The notes below the pieces were generated by a model that had not been told where the DNA came from, searched no databases, and worked only from the letters and a program-made list of their open reading frames with translations. This document shows, piece by piece, positions 1 to 11,715 of a DNA stretch of 64,000 nt. Position numbers and translations under genes: made by a program. This stretch comes from Ligustrum vulgare (lineage: Eukaryota > Streptophyta > Magnoliopsida > Lamiales > Oleaceae), in assembly GCA_963555705.1 (NCBI GenBank), contig OY743172.1, positions 28,705,446 to 28,769,445 of the forward strand, written 5' to 3'. The first letter of the stretch is position 1; the number at the start of each line of letters is the position of its first letter.

Positions 1-602
1 GGAATCATCATCAACAATGTCATTGAAGAGTAGCTCCCAATAACTATCTCATTGCCCACCAGTGTAGCCCCCCAAAAGGGTTTTCCAAAGAAACTCTCGT
101 CCAAGAAGAAGTAACAACCAGATCCGTGTTGTGTCTCACGCCACAATGAGGCGAAAACATTTATAAATACTAAATAGGTTAAGTGTCCATTTGGGCTAAC
201 TCTAGGTTAATGGGCCTAGTTTCTCACACATTCAACAAATAGCCCAAGTCTCTATAAATAGACTTAACATTAGAGTGAACATGAGCAACAAGTCCAATGA
301 GATGCCGCCCCAATGGCCCAACAAATTGTGGGTCGAGCACTCAATTTGATCTCGTTCGTGGTGTTTTTTTTTCTTTCTTTCAATATGTTGTCAAAGCCTA
401 TGAAATATAACATAAATCGACTAAAATCGTTGTTTGGACTTGTTGGATAACAACAAAAAATCCAACTGTACAAATAGGCTTACAAACAAAGTGACAAAAA
501 TCCGTTACGTTAACTTGTGCATCACATCACTTAGAAAACCAACAATCATTAAACAATGACATCACTCTGTTTAAGGCTATTCGTACATTTTGGTTGTACA
601 AA
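1..602. other. Intergenic, no gene recognised
   Basis: This AT-rich stretch has only short, unrelated open frames. The longest, on the minus strand at 270-473, is low-complexity and has no recognisable domain. Nothing else was identified up to the MITE that starts at 605. Confidence 0.5.
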
Positions 603-604
603 TA

Positions 605-895
605 CTCCCTCCGTCCCTTGAAGATAGGTTTGCTCATATTTTCACATAGATTAAGAAAATGTCGATTAATGTAGTTGGAAATATAAAATTCTCTTACATT
701 TTACTAATATATTCCTACATTAAATAACGTAATAAATATGATTATTTTATATTTGTTCATAACAATGAATATTAAATAAGGGCGTATTAGAAAACTTAAA
801 AATATGTTGACTTTCAATAAAAAAAAAAGTAACATATAATTTAGGACGGACAAATAAGAAATACAAACCTAGTTATCTTCACGGGACGGAGGGAG
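605..895. mobile_element. Stowaway-type MITE
   Basis: The element begins CTCCCTCCGTCCC and ends GGGACGGAGGGAG, a perfect 13-bp terminal inverted repeat. It is flanked on both sides by TA (603-604 and 896-897), the target duplication expected for Tc1/mariner-type Stowaway elements. It is 291 bp long, AT-rich and non-coding. It lies about 900 bp upstream of the XRI1-like gene. Confidence 0.9.
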
Positions 896-897
896 TA

Positions 898-1593
898 ACA
901 ATTTTCTTCGCTTTAGACACAATTTCTAGAGTCAAAAGCTCATCAATCACGTACTTGTACTGCTACCTCGCAAAATTCAATGGGAAATGCTACTTCGCCA
1001 CATTTTTTTGCCACCCTAGATGACCAAAACTTTGTAGGTTGTTGATTTTAGAGTTGATGTGATGTGTAAATAAATAGATTGCTGTCATATATGTAGGTAT
1101 AAAATTTTATGTCAAACTTTCGATTTCGGTAGCATTCAAATTTAATGCCTTGACTCTAATTCAAAGAATCCACAAGAAACTTGAAAATCCCATCAGATCA
1201 TCAAACCGGTTCAACGACATACACCATCAATGTTTCCCTTACTGCGGGCCCATAATCAGCATGCCATTTTCTGGTCATACCAAACAACCCATGGAAAACT
1301 CTCTTACAAGACTACTTTTGTCGACCAAAATTATTGTGAAATTGATATGACCCCACAACAGCAAGAAATCACAATAATTAAAAAGGAAAAGCTTAATTTG
1401 AATTCTGTATTGTTACTGTTACACCATTCCCTCTTGCTCTTTCATTCGTGTGATGCTACACTTGGATAATCACTTTCACATTCCCTTACACGTTACTCAC
1501 ATGGAATGAGCCTCAAAAAATAATAAAATATTTGTGTACCTAATATGTAAAATTTATGTGGAAATGTAGCATTTTCCCAAGTGTATTGCCTTT
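898..1593. other. Intergenic, upstream of the XRI1-like gene
   Basis: No domain-bearing frame is present. Two overlapping short plus-strand frames (1150-1350 and 1230-1469) show no protein-like composition and are treated as chance. The right end probably holds the promoter of the XRI1-like gene. Confidence 0.45.
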
Positions 1594-1602
1594 TATATAT
1601 AT
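1594..1602 (+). promoter_or_regulatory. Possible TATA box of the XRI1-like gene
   Basis: A TATATATA run lies about 190 bp upstream of the start codon at 1787, which would give a 5' UTR of roughly 150 nt. This is inferred from position and sequence only, in a generally AT-rich region. Confidence 0.35.
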
Positions 1603-1786
1603 AGTGCAATTATTTAGTGCCCCACCAACATAAAAAATAATAATAATAATAATTTTTGAATCCCAAGAAATGAATCCTGTTTTTTTCTCTCTTGACTGGC
1701 TGTATACTTCTTCTGATTTTGTCACTTTATTCTTTTTCACTTTGCTATTTAAATTCGCACATACTGCTACACACAATCAAAACAAA

Positions 1787-2892
1787 ATGAGTGATCTTTA
1801 CTCCATTGCTTATAGCAGCAGCCATAGCTCTTCCCTAGCATGGGAATTACAAAATCTTGGAGTTTTCAACGCAGACACATCTGAATGTAACTACTTTTCT
1901 TTTTTCTTCTTCACCTCTCGATTTCTGTACTGCAAAAATAAAAATGATAATGATTTTTTTATACAATCTGATCTGATTTTCGTTAGTGATGATGGAGAAG
2001 AACATGAACACCCCACCATTTTTTTCACCTCTTGAAGCTGATTTTCCAACTGGGTATTTGGAAGATGCTTTGTTTGAATTCAGCTCTAAGCGAAGAAGAT
2101 TGCTTCTATTTGATGAAGATCACACCAAGGATTGCTACAATTCGACTGAGGTAATAAAACAACTTGTTGTTTTTGATTGTACAGATACAGCGGTGTAGAT
2201 TCTGAAAACTCAAATTTTGTTCAGAATTCTTTCAGCCAAATAAGCAAGTGTGATACTGATAGCAGCATCAATTCAGGTGATTGATTTACAAATCTTCCAT
2301 TCTTTTTTCTTAAACTGTGAATGAGATTTCCATAATAATATTTATTTATGCACGTGTTTACAATATTTATATGTATATATATTTACAGGTATGAGCAGAT
2401 CAGTGAGCATTAATATGTATATGAGTGAGGACATGAAAGCATCACAAGAGGCAATCTCAGCCTTTCAAACATCATCAATCTCATCAGATAAACAATCCCA
2501 CATAAAACCCATGTTTTCTTCTGGTAAGTCAGTTCTACTCGTCATTAGTTTCATCTTTATTCGACGTGGGATGTTACCCTAGTAGTAACTTAACGGACGT
2601 TAATTCAGGCGAAAAGAGATCGAAGAAGAGAGTGATAGAAGACAAGGTTGTGTATCCATTCGGTTTCATTAAACCGGGAGGATTCGATGGGGACGTAACA
2701 TTAGACGACATAAACGAGAGGATTCTAATGCCTCCGAGTAGGCCAATTCGACATCCGGTCGGAGATTTTGCGTGCAGGCCATTAGTGTCATCTGCCGATG
2801 CTTCGGGTTTATCTGGCAAGGCAGTGATGGCACTCACCAGAATACATACTCAAGGGAGAGGTACAATCACAATCATTTGGACAAGAGGTTAA
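1787..2892 (+). CDS. XRI1: XRI1-like protein (X-ray induced transcript 1 family)
   Basis: Five exons fit consistently: 1787-1886, 1987-2150, 2225-2276, 2389-2523 and 2609-2892 (stop TAA). All introns are GT-AG, phases match, and the total is 735 nt, giving 244 aa. The N-terminus has the family pattern WELQNLGV, followed in exon 2 by PFFSPLEADF and GYLEDAL before a basic KRRR cluster. The last exon (residues 151-244) carries the conserved C-terminal block with VVYPFG, DVTLDDINERILMPP, HPVGDFACRP and a terminal RGTITI strand. In Arabidopsis XRI1 is a plant-specific nuclear protein, induced by ionising radiation and required for meiosis and pollen development; it binds MND1. Function here is inferred from that resemblance. 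A longer frame starting at 1670 would add a hydrophobic, non-conserved N-terminus, so the ATG at 1787 is preferred. The gene appears intact. Confidence 0.85.
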
Positions 2893-4069
2893 GGATTAAA
2901 AAATTACAGTGTGTTTTTTGGAATTTATTTTTGAATCGATGTATATAATGCGTGAATTAAGGTAATATATATGAACGACGTATAAACACTATGACTAGAA
3001 GTTTGTCCGACACCATGTTCATTTTGGTATGTTTATTGCATAATATTTAATAAGACTATATAACAATTACATGATTGCTAAGGTAAATTTGTGAATATGA
3101 ATAGTACGTGTCGATAGTTTTGTTAATGTTTACCAAAGAAAGGGTTTGTCCAAGTACGAAATTATTGAGCAGTTTTGACTTTTGATCAAATACTAGAATA
3201 ATTGTAAATTCATCAAAATATATGAAGTGTAAATTAAAACATTACAAGTATGCTCGATCACTATAAATTGAAGAGGCGACTGATAGTAAAAAATTACGTA
3301 TTGCATAAGTAGTACTTAGCAAGTGTTTGGTAAATGTTTATAAACCACGCAATTTCTCAAATTATTTTTTAATCAATTACAAGTTCTTTCTTCAATTTTA
3401 AATCACACATTTTACCTCAAAATCATAAATAAATCAATTTATAAACCTACAATGTTACTAAATCAAGGCTAGCTAGCTTGAAAATTGAGTTTGATAGAGT
3501 TTGCACAAGTTTGACAATGCACTATTTTCATTTTCCACACAAATGTTGAAAGTTTGACGGCTCTATTTGGTAACATTGTATTAATTATAAATTGATTTAT
3601 TTACATTTTTAATGTAAAATGTGTTGTTAAAAAGTAGAGAGAGAAAATGTGTGTGGTTAAAAAATCATTTGAGAATTTATGTTTTTATAATTTGATTTAT
3701 AAATTGTAATAATTATGTTAAAGAACATATGCTAACTAATTCTATACAAACTTTAAGTGCCACAGTTCACTCTGGTCAGATCTCATCATATTAACTTATT
3801 AAGATTTAAGGTTCTATCTTAAAAGGTCAACCTGGTTAAGAAGAGTAATGTGATCCCTTATAAGTCGGTCTATGTTTTCATATTTTTTGATGTGGGATGT
3901 TTATCCCTTAATATGTCCAATAAGATGGTGGCTTGTTTGAGCAAACGAATCTTGGATTCTGCGTGCTTATTTTTTAGTATCTCAAATCCTTATAAATTAG
4001 TATATGTTTTCATCTTTATTCGATGTGAGATCATGTCCCACAAGATGATTGCTCGTATGATCAGACCAA
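2893..4069. other. Intergenic with AT-rich MITE-like relics
   Basis: No gene was recognised. At about 3320-3480 and 3560-3725 lie members of a dispersed AT-rich repeat family. Their edges resemble TTTGGTAA and GTTTATAAAC, and their core resembles AAAATGTGTGGTTAAAAAGT, here in opposite orientations. Target duplications could not be defined for these two. Confidence 0.45.
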
Positions 4070-4737
4070 CACTACTAGAATATCGAGCTTTATCAATGGT
4101 TGAATTCGTTTGTAAAGCTCGATTTGTGTCGAAATTTCCCTTTTCTGACGGAAACTATTACACGTGTTAGTGAAAACTTTCCGACGAGCTTATTTCCATC
4201 AGTAATTTTCGACGAAATTTTTAGCTGTCGAAAACTAATTAAAAAATATTATTATTCAGTATTGACCCGACCCGCGTATTGGTTTTAATTTATATATTGA
4301 ATTGTGAAATGGTTAAATTCGACCCAATCACTGGAGCAATTGAGTTCTCGTGTTTTTTTTCTGTTTTCGTTAATATATATTAGTTAACGAACAAATATTT
4401 GTTTAAAAGTATTATTCATAATTAAAGTCTACTTATAATTAAAAAATAATAATTATACAAAAATGTATGCGATTCTTTTTTTTTTCAAATTTCCAAAGGA
4501 AAAGCCAATTTCCGTCGGAAATTGCCGACGACGTTGAATTTTCGTCGGTAGTTTTCAACGGAATCGAAAAGCCGTTGAAAATTACTAACGAGAAGTTGAT
4601 GTCGTTGGTAATTACCGAATTCGATGTCGTCGGTAACTTTCTTTTTCCGACAAAAATTTAACTCCATTGGTAATTTTCAATGGCCGCCACCACTGTTGAA
4701 AAATATTCCATCGGTAAAGTTCGATATTCTAGTAGTC
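4070..4737. mobile_element. CACTA-type non-autonomous element (degraded right end)
   Basis: The left end CACTACTAGAATATCGA is mirrored at the right end as TCGATATTCTAGTAGT, giving an inverted repeat of about 16 bp. The interior repeats CGTCGG/CCGACG motifs around GTAATTTTC, the subterminal pattern usual for CACTA (En/Spm) elements. The right terminus reads TAGTC instead of TAGTG, and no clear 3-bp target duplication is visible, so the copy is probably old. It has no transposase; the short frames inside are not coding. Confidence 0.7.
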
Positions 4738-5748
4738 TAGTCTTGAAATTTGTGTGCTCATTTTTTTAGTTTTAATCAAATCGAATATCTCAATGGAGCT
4801 TAAGGGATCAAATATCGTATTAAGATTTGCGGTAAAATTTCAACATGAGTAAGAGGAATAGTTCAATCTCTTATAAATTGATCTATATTTTTATTTTTAT
4901 TCCACTTATGATGTTTAACCTTAAGCATAACTTGCGTAGGCTGTACTTCTGAAAGTTGAATTTTAGTACCAATACATTTGTAATAAATCAATAATTTATC
5001 AGAAAATTCACAAAAAGACACTTGCATTAGACGTCCGCACAGAGCATATTATTGGAAAAAAAATATTCGAAAAAATAAGTGATGGCGGTCCCCAATCATT
5101 TCTGTAAAATATAATGCAATGAAATCCAAGATAGACAGGTAGTATGTGTCATTCGATTATTTTACTTGTCATTTTCTTCATAGATACAAGGGGAAGACCA
5201 GTTAGGATAGTTTTATCAGCATAGTTTAATATTTTGTCTGCGCGAGAATTTAATCTTCGTCTTTTGTGAAAAAGAGAGAAAATGGAAGAGGAAAGAAAAG
5301 AATGATTATGTGAGATTAGTCATAGCTTATGCAATTGGTTGAACATGAGTAGAGTAATTGTGAATTCAATTTGTAGAGATTAAAGTCATGCCTCGTTAAA
5401 AAAAAAAAAAATTTGAACGGTAATTTTAGGTGTCTTCACCACCTCTATTCTGAGGATTGGTGCATGATATAAATCACATGTTATATCCTAAATTGATCAG
5501 AATTTGGATATCATCCACTAAATGACAAAGTCTTTAACAAATTTGAACATATGATCTTTGTATTGTCAACGTTTATGAATCTTCAACCTTTATTAGTTGA
5601 GATGTGTCAACTTGCCTCTTTAATTAATACAATAATTAGTTGAAGAAGCTTTTGACTTTCTTCAAGTGTTCACGATACCAAATCAATTAGGTTTGATATT
5701 TATTAATTTACTATTTTTTAAATGATTTTCCAAGATTTGACAGAAAGA
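4738..5748. other. Intergenic, nothing recognised
   Basis: This is AT-rich sequence without a credible open frame, RNA gene or repeat boundary. A 14-nt poly-A run lies near 5398-5411. Confidence 0.45.
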
Positions 5749-5751
5749 TAA

Positions 5752-6803
5752 GGCTACGTTCTCTTTGACGTTTTCAAGCCGTTTTCCGTTTTTCATTTTC
5801 GAAAACGCGGAAAACGCGTTCTCTTGCGCCTTTTGAAATAATTTTTGAAAACGTTTTCAAAATTTGTAAAGGAAATAAAAAACGTGAAAATCACGTTTTC
5901 CGCGTTTTCCGAAATTTATAACTATTAAGTGGAAAACGTGGAAAACGCACGTTTTCCACTTAAAAAAAAATTAAAATAATCAAAAAAATTTGAAATTTGT
6001 CAAAATTTATCATTTTTAATTATAGTGGTCCCTAATTTTCAAAACTTGTCATTTTAATCCTCAAATTTTGAAATTTCTTTCAAAAATACCCTAATTTATT
6101 TGCAACTTAGGTCCCTCAACTTAATATTTTGTTGCACATTAGTTCACAAATTTTACTTTTCTTTCAATTTAGCCCTTCTCGTATTTGCTTTATAGGTCAT
6201 TGTCTTCAAACATGTATAACTTTTAATGTACAACTTCGAATTGCACTCTGTTTTTTGCGTCAAATTCCAAATTCAACCATCTTTCTGATGATGTATCATG
6301 TGCTCAATTATTAAACATTTCTTTTTTACTTTTGTATTGTAGACACTTATTTTGTAAGAGTATCATTAATTAACGTAAATTAATTTTTGCAAATTTATTG
6401 AAACTTAAATTTTAAACGTTATGAGTGCTTACTAGAAGGATGTATATATATAAAGTATTAAATGGAACGATTACTTTAGAAGGACAACATGAATGTTTGA
6501 ACTTTTTTTGTATAACCAATTTGTGTGATAGGGGTTATTTCATTTATTTTTATTGTGTAACTCAAATATGACATCTTTATTTCATTTATATTCACAAACA
6601 ATATAATTACAAGTATACAGAAATAATTTTCTTCAAAATTTTAAACAGAACGCATTTTCCAGTTTTTCATTTTCGAAAACAGTTTTCAGAAATAACAAAC
6701 CAAAAGCGTTTTCAGTAATTTCGAAAAAAGTCGCAGAAAATGGAAAACAGAAAACATTTTCCAAAATGAAAATAGGAAACTGAAATACAAAGAGAACGCA
6801 GCC
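5752..6803. mobile_element. Harbinger/Tourist-like non-autonomous element
   Basis: The left end GGCTACGTTCTCTTTG matches the inverse of the right end, CAAAGAGAACGCAGCC, with one mismatch. Flanking TAA occurs on both sides (5749-5751 and 6804-6806), the target duplication typical of PIF/Harbinger elements. The subterminal parts of both ends carry GGAAAACG-rich repeats that can fold together. It is 1052 bp long with no transposase frame. Confidence 0.8.
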
Positions 6804-6806
6804 TAA

Positions 6807-8264
6807 GATTTTCAAACTAACATTGACTTTTTGCATAAAAGGTTGCTTTCAATCTTCATTATTTTATTAAAGAAAAAGGTTGAATAGAGCCCCCGATGAC
6901 CCTCACCTGTCATGTTCTGAATTTTGATGAATGATGTAAATCTCAGGATGTACCTCAAGTGGTGCAGGATTGAGGAATTATCCATTAACTCTGCTTGTCA
7001 AGGGTCTTTTCCATTTTTTTCAGGAATCGAACCCTCACTCAATAGTTGCGAGTAGGGCTGAGTTTTTTTCACCCTCACTTTCACCGCTTAAGCTATGCCC
7101 TGGGGGAAAAGTAAGAAATATCAACATTTATAATATCCTTTAAAACATTTGTTAGCCTCTAATAAAAGTTTTTTAGTTTACTGCATAGAGTTTTAGCGAA
7201 GGATTACTGTGGTTCTACCTGTTAAATTTTTGTTTTCGATTCTGAATTTTTCTTTTGGGGTTTAATGTAGTTTAGTGGTGAAATTGTTCAGTGTCTTGAA
7301 TAGATGTGGTTTGATTTAGGTTACACTTTTACTGGAAATTGTTTAGTTGGGTTTTATGGAATCCTGATTTGATTGTTGTTCTCTTGTGCTTACTTATATT
7401 GATTATAGTTAACCTTGTGAATTTGAGATTCATTTGGGAATTAAAAATGTGAATTAGAAGGATTTTTAATTTCCTCAAGGAGTCTGAATTTTTGGGCTAT
7501 AAGAGGGGAGAAAAAAATGCAGAAAAAGCAGAAATGGTTGGCATCCGTTTGTGATTTCTGTTTCAGATTTATTTTTCTTGTCCAGTTTCGAACTTTTAGT
7601 TTAAAAAATTTAGAATTATCATTCATCATAATAGTCAGAGAAAAAATTGAAATGTTACTCTTCTTAGTATGTTACTCTTCTTGTGCAGTAGTTGTGTTGT
7701 GTTGAAATTTTGAAATATGCTTGTTGAGTTCTTTAGAAATTAGAATAGTGAACTTGAATGATTTTGTGCTTCCACTTCCAGAGACAGAGAGCTTGAGTTC
7801 TTGGTTTAGAGGACAAATGGGTATGGATTGTTTGTATTTTGTAATTGTGGGATTCTGCCTTTTTTGTGCAGCCGTGAGTCGAGTTTAGTTCAGTGCAATG
7901 TTTTACTTTTTTTTTTTTAAAAAAAAAAAAAAACTTTTGGTTTTTTTGCAAATGAATTAGAATTGATTATTGATAATGTATTGTAAGCAACTTTATTCGT
8001 ATATGTGTTTATTATTGAACATTTTTGCAATCTCGTTTTTCGAAATTGTTGGCCCCCACTCAAGCAAAATCCTAGCTCCGTCCCTGCAAGTTGGCATTCA
8101 GCATTTCACTTATTAGGTATTCTAGAAATTGTAAGATTTCTTTTTCTTCTATAACTACAATGTTGTTTTGTGCTTATTTATACTTACTCCATGAGCAGGA
8201 GAAATGTTGGTCGAGCTAGCTAAAACTCTTTTTTATCAACGCATATACGCAATTATTATCACAT
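6807..8264. other. Intergenic, possibly the body of a Helitron
   Basis: No protein domain was recognised. The sequence between 7100 and 8200 is less AT-rich than its surroundings and includes T-rich tracts at about 7911-7934. It ends at a Helitron-type 3' terminus at 8291, so part of it may be captured element sequence. The 5' end of such an element could not be located. Confidence 0.3.
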
Positions 8265-8291
8265 CTCGTGCATCGCACGAGCCATCACTAG
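8265..8291 (+). mobile_element. Helitron-type 3' terminus
   Basis: A perfect 7-bp stem (CTCGTGC / GCACGAG, 3-nt loop, 8265-8281) is followed 6 nt later by CTAG (8288-8291) and then T. Helitrons end in CTRR preceded by a short hairpin and insert between A and T, so this fits. The 5' TC end was not found, so the extent of the element is unknown. Confidence 0.55.
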
Positions 8292-9420
8292 TATTAAAGA
8301 AAAGAGTTGAAAAGTGATTGTTAATTAAATGGATTTCAATAATTGAGAAAGTAGTGATAATATTTAAATATATGTTGAAAAACGAAAATTCATTATTTAT
8401 GATGAATTACATACATGAATATTAATATTAATTGACGGGAGATTAATGAATGTAATATATAATTTAAAGTCAACTTAGTTTAAACGAATTCTTCATCATC
8501 AAAAAATTATACTAGTATTTTTTCCTTCATTAAAATTTTCTCACAAATGATTTTTATTTAGCACAACTTCAACGGTTCATTTATTTTGTGTAATAAATGT
8601 TCATCATCTATAAGGCATTTATTATCTTCAATCCTTTTATGACGCCCCCAAGGAAGCACCATAAAAGTGTTCACTAGCCACTTGGAGGGTGGGCATTTAG
8701 TGTTAAGCTGAGCCTCCTTTGACACCCTCTTAGGGGCACTATATAATTTCCATTATTATCCTTAAAAATTTTATTTGTATATGTTATAAATTGTATATGA
8801 GGCTTCTAAATAGAGTACAAGATCTTTTTGTCGTTTGGTAAATATAAATTGGTTTATAAATCATTTAAAAATTACACAATTTTCTAAACTATTTTTTAAC
8901 AACAGATATTTTCTCTCTCCAATTTTCAACTACTACTTTTTATCTCAAAATCATAAATAAACATGTTTATAAACCAAACAGTGTTACCAAATAAAAGGCA
9001 ATGATAGATGAATATCAATTATCTAGATAATATTGTTTGTAACAAGGCAAGATATAACATAATCTACTAGTATACATTGACTCACAAGATACATATGGTT
9101 CGTTACAAGTTTTTTCCATTGATTCAAAATCAGGGGAATAGATGTAATCTTTTTTCCTTCAACTCTAGTTCTGTCCGATGGACTTTTTTTTTAATAAGAT
9201 TCTAACGAGACAATATTTTATTATTCTACTTTTTTTATAATTAATTATACTAATTATTATTTTTCTTAATTTGCCTCTTTTTTGTTAAACTAGATTTTAA
9301 ACGAGAGGGATATTATTTAATTAGGGTGTTAATATATATATATAGACACACACACACACACCACAATTTGTATTTTCTATTTTCCGCTCTTTTTCTCTCC
9401 AATCTATAATAATTCTCAGT
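8292..9420. other. Intergenic with MITE relic
   Basis: The stretch is AT-rich without genes. About 8827-9000 is another member of the dispersed AT-rich repeat family, with TTTGGTAA-like edges and paired GTTTATAAACC motifs. A TA run followed by a CA run (about 9331-9361) is a simple repeat just before the duplicated lipid-transfer block begins. Confidence 0.45.
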
Positions 9421-9586
9421 ATTATCACATATTTATTCATAAAACATGATTACATTGCAAAATGAAAATGTAGTTTATTTAATTTGGGGTCACAATAACA
9501 ACGTGGGACCCTCCTACACACGAAACCGTTATTTTAATGCTTGGCAACAAACTATCATCTCCCAAGTCCATATTTGAGCCTCGAAT

Positions 9587-10184
9587 TTATGGCACGGTAT
9601 AACCTGCAATGCATGTAGTACAAATATTTAGTACCACAACAAATCACTAAATTAATTATTCTCTCACCTGGAAAGTATGTTGAGGACATATTTGGTATGT
9701 TCTTTATTGGAACTTGGAAGTAAGGGGAGGGATGTACAAATTTTTGAGCCATTGAACTCAGTTGTGGAAATAACAATCTTTTAATCAACTGTGACAAGGT
9801 GAATCGATTTATTTGATACGTTAAACTAAGTAAAATTTAATACTTACGACCACATTTCTTCCCAGCTGGTCGACCTCTGATATTGCATCTCTTCGGAACA
9901 GTGATGGCTATAGCTGGTTTGATACCGGCTTTCTTCGCAAGAGGCGATAGGAGGACGGTGCAAAGGCACCTAGGAGCACTCTTTATCAATACATTAACTT
10001 TGGTGCAACATGCTGGAGACACTCTAGCCCTAACATTAGAAGCTGCACCAAGGCATGGGCTCAGGCTAGCGGCCGCTGCGTTTATCGGCATGCGACCGCA
10101 TTCTCCTGCTGCATTTGCCCACCCCAACAAATACACAAGGAATAAACTAACAAATGGAACTGTTACCTTCAGCTGGGATGCCAT
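9587..10184 (-). CDS. Secreted eight-cysteine lipid-transfer-like protein, copy 1
   Basis: Exon 1 is 9848-10184 and exon 2 is only 17 nt (9587-9603). The donor reads C/GTAAGT and the acceptor TTGCAG/GT, giving a 117-aa product ending GRYTVP. Reading through the donor would instead end at 9837 after GRKY; the spliced form is preferred because the same donor, acceptor and 17-nt tail are kept in copy 2. Residues 1-26 form a signal peptide (MASQLKVTVPF.., hydrophobic core, ANAAG). The mature part has the eight-cysteine pattern C29, C44, CC59-60, CLC73-75, C100 and C111 of the plant lipid-transfer/AAI fold, and it is strongly basic. It resembles the small family that includes Arabidopsis At5g05960. 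Such proteins are secreted and bind lipids or act at the cell surface; the ligand here is unknown. An in-frame upstream ATG would hide the signal peptide and was not used. Confidence 0.85.
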
Positions 10185-10259
10185 ATTTTTTTTTTTTTTA
10201 GCAAGACACATAAGATGGGCTGCTTTCTTTACTACTTGAGACATTCGAGTTTGTGTGTG

Positions 10260-10267
10260 TATTTATA
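10260..10267 (-). promoter_or_regulatory. TATA box of lipid-transfer copy 1
   Basis: On the minus strand TATAAATA lies 76 bp upstream of the start codon. The same box and its flanks are kept in copy 2 at 15032-15039. Confidence 0.6.
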
Positions 10268-10690
10268 CAAAGATTTGTAGGGCCATGGTGCAAGTGTGAA
10301 AGGTAGAAATTGGAGGAGTTTCATTAGAATTCAGTGCGGTGGTTGAAGCTATGCTAAAGTGGTTTTAGCCTTAAATTTATTTGAAGTGGAATGATTTTAG
10401 CCAATACTACAGAATTATCAAATAATGGGAAGACAGGTGACACTAGATTTTAGGACACTTTAACAGTTCTTCAAGTTCCTTTTTAGGCGTGTAACATTAC
10501 AATGTAGGTAGAAATGTTGATTATATTACTTGATGTCCCTGGACAAGGTTCGAATGGCAAATTGGAATAGAAATTGTTTTTTTTTTTTTTGGTTGTCGGT
10601 CTACTAATATTATGTAATTACACAATTTTATGACATTTGATCTTCGAAAAATAGTCTTGCTATTGTCAAAGCCAAGGAGGGATCATTTAA

Positions 10691-11712
10691 GACGACCCAT
10701 ATACCCTTTAGATTGTCTACCATAACCTAAGTTGTTACCTATTTAAGTTGAGTCAAAACTTAGAGTTGTGGATTTAATTTTTGAAGCTTAAGACTCTTAC
10801 CAAATGAGATAGAACCGGCTGCCCTTTGTGTGTTTTTCGTTGAAACCAGTAGCCTCTGAATTGGGATCCAAATTGAAGCCCTCCTTGGTGGACTAAGAAA
10901 AACGGCCAGCCCCTTTTTCGACTTCAACCATTCGTTCTTTTTTGTGAAGTTCTTAGCATGTTGTGGAATGATAGTCGATTGTCTCATATTTGATTTCTAA
11001 CCCGATTAGTGGTGTTGCCTTCGTGGAGACAGCTATTAACCGAGATACTAATCACACCAAACAGAGTCTATTGGATCAACGATTTCTCTCTTACTCTTTA
11101 CGTTTATACTCGTTGTTTTTGATATATTTGTGTTTTACTCTTTTCATCTTTGTGGTTTGGCGAGGTTAAATCTCAACAATCTTGAAACTAAAGCCTATGT
11201 CAAAGAACTGCAATGGTATGTCTAGTTCGAAATAAATGATAATCTACATAGATGCAGTAATTTTCAATTTCATACTTCCACTGTAAGATGTCTATGAAAG
11301 GTTAGTTTTTTTAAAAATTTCAAACCACTAAGTCATGCTCTATGACTATGTTAGTATCATTACTATGATATCACTAAAGTTTTGGGTATCACATACTTGT
11401 CATCTTCTTAATGTTTCAGGTATATTTTTTGTTTGTACATCAGTTCAATCTTCTTCCAGGTATACTTCACCTATTTAATCTTGCAAAGGACCTTTATTTT
11501 CATCTTTTTCTCTAGTTCTCAAGCCCATAACTTTTGTTTGGATAGGAATTTTCAACGTAAACCTCTTTGTTCATCTGTGAACTTGAAATTGAGGTACATT
11601 GATAGAGGTATCAGACAATATTATTTTGCTTCAATAGAAAATTAAGAGCATATGTTGACTTGATATGTCGTTATGTAAAAGTGCATAGATACAAGACTTG
11701 GCCTGATTGAAC
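10691..11712. other. Intergenic between the lipid-transfer copies, left part
   Basis: No domain was recognised. Short frames at 10760-10987 (-) and 11433-11645 (+) look like chance. The stretch ends at the CACTA element. Confidence 0.45.
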
Positions 11713-11715
11713 ATC

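Larger units (their letters stand above)
9425..10690. repeat. Segmental duplication, copy A (lipid-transfer block)
   Basis: This block, from TTTATTCATAAAACATGA to GTCAAAGCCAAGGAGG, is repeated in the same orientation about 4.78 kb to the right (14205-15710). The repeat covers 3' flank, both exons, the intron, the promoter and several hundred bases upstream. Outer boundaries are approximate. Confidence 0.8.

Noticed and set aside
1670..1786. Upstream in-frame extension of the XRI1-like gene starting at 1670
   Set aside because: The added residues are hydrophobic and unlike the family; the ATG at 1787 begins the conserved pattern and follows an A-rich context.
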